A stretch of 6,631 nt of DNA, from the NCBI GenBank assembly GCA_945861175.1, contig CAMATR010000104.1, positions 1 through 6,631 on the forward strand. Reading direction: 5' to 3'. The stretch comes from Chitinophaga pinensis (GTDB lineage Bacteria; Bacteroidota; Bacteroidia; Flavobacteriales_D; Crocinitomicaceae). Positions within the stretch are counted from its first letter, which is position 1; every line of letters begins with the position of its first letter. This document shows positions 6,445-6,631 of this stretch, one piece after another. The position numbers and the translations under genes are program-made. Under the pieces are notes generated by a model, which saw only the letters and a program-made list of their open reading frames with translations, did not search any database and had not been told where the DNA came from.

Positions 6445-6631
6445 TTAACATTTCACCCCATAAGCTAGGTCCCCTGCGTCTCCAAGACCAGGAACAATAT
6501 AGCTTTGGGCGGTTAATTCTTTATCTATCGCACCTACCCAAATTTCTGTATTCTCTGGAAAATGATTCTTCAATAATTCAAGTGCATCAGGGGTCGCTAT
6601 AGCGGACGCAATTATAATCTTTGCTGGTTTC
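6445..6631 (-). CDS. upp: Uracil phosphoribosyltransferase, C-terminal 61 residues (5' end outside window)
   Basis: Sixty-one codons plus TAA are visible, with the first full codon at 6630-6628; the rest continues past the right edge. The visible part contains KIIIASAIATPDALELL, then WVGAIDKELTAQSYIVPGL, and ends with GDAGDLAYGVKC. The segment YIVPGLGDAGD is the C-terminal signature of uracil phosphoribosyltransferase and includes the uracil-binding loop. The PRPP loop lies upstream, outside the window. The enzyme makes UMP from uracil and PRPP for pyrimidine salvage in the cytoplasm. GDAGDL rather than GDAGDR is seen in some family members and is not a sign of decay. The downstream membrane-protein gene begins after 12 bases, indicating an operon. 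Its promoter is outside the window. Confidence 0.93.
   Translation of the reverse strand, partial: KPAKIIIASAIATPDALELLKNHFPENTEIWVGAIDKELTAQSYIVPGLGDAGDLAYGVKC

Noticed and set aside
6393..6602. Plus-strand frame of 69 codons at the right edge
   Set aside because: It is antisense to the upp C-terminus, which carries the PGLGDAGD signature.

Overview
The window reads as an ordinary chromosomal stretch from a member of the Bacteroidota, probably a Flavobacteriia-like marine or freshwater lineage. Four things support this: a large secreted BNR/Asp-box propeller protein that ends in the start of a type IX secretion (T9SS) sorting domain; AT-rich intergenic DNA; starts without a Shine-Dalgarno sequence; and a perfect match to the Bacteroidota TAnnTTTG -7 promoter element upstream of lipA. 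No phage, insertion sequence, CRISPR array, tRNA, rRNA or defence locus is visible.

Layout. Positions 1-2888 (minus) hold one long open frame of 962 visible codons that runs off the left edge. It encodes an exported multi-Asp-box protein cut off inside its C-terminal sorting signal. A 169-bp AT-rich spacer follows, with a 29-bp A/T-only imperfect palindrome. Then comes lipA (3058-3933, minus), lipoyl synthase. A 131-bp divergent intergenic region holds the lipA promoter candidate and an inverted repeat. On the plus strand an OsmC-family protein (4065-4469) is followed after a single base by rlmB (4471-5244), a 23S rRNA 2'-O-methyltransferase. rlmB converges, with one base between the stops, on a minus-strand operon that enters from the right edge: upp (6445-6631, C-terminal part only), a small membrane protein of unknown function (5959-6432) and a YjjG-type HAD pyrimidine nucleotidase (5246-5962).

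How the genes work together. Upp makes UMP from uracil and PRPP, and YjjG-type enzymes dephosphorylate non-canonical pyrimidine nucleotides. The right-hand operon therefore looks like pyrimidine salvage plus nucleotide-pool cleaning, with an uncharacterised membrane protein translationally coupled to the nucleotidase (ATGA overlap). OsmC (thiol peroxidase family) and RlmB are co-transcribed by spacing but have no obvious shared pathway. LipA is a stand-alone cofactor gene. The most useful leads are the membrane protein in the upp operon, the inverted repeat just upstream of the lipA -7 element, and the Asp-box-free central segment of the large secreted protein. I found no convincing new multi-gene system.
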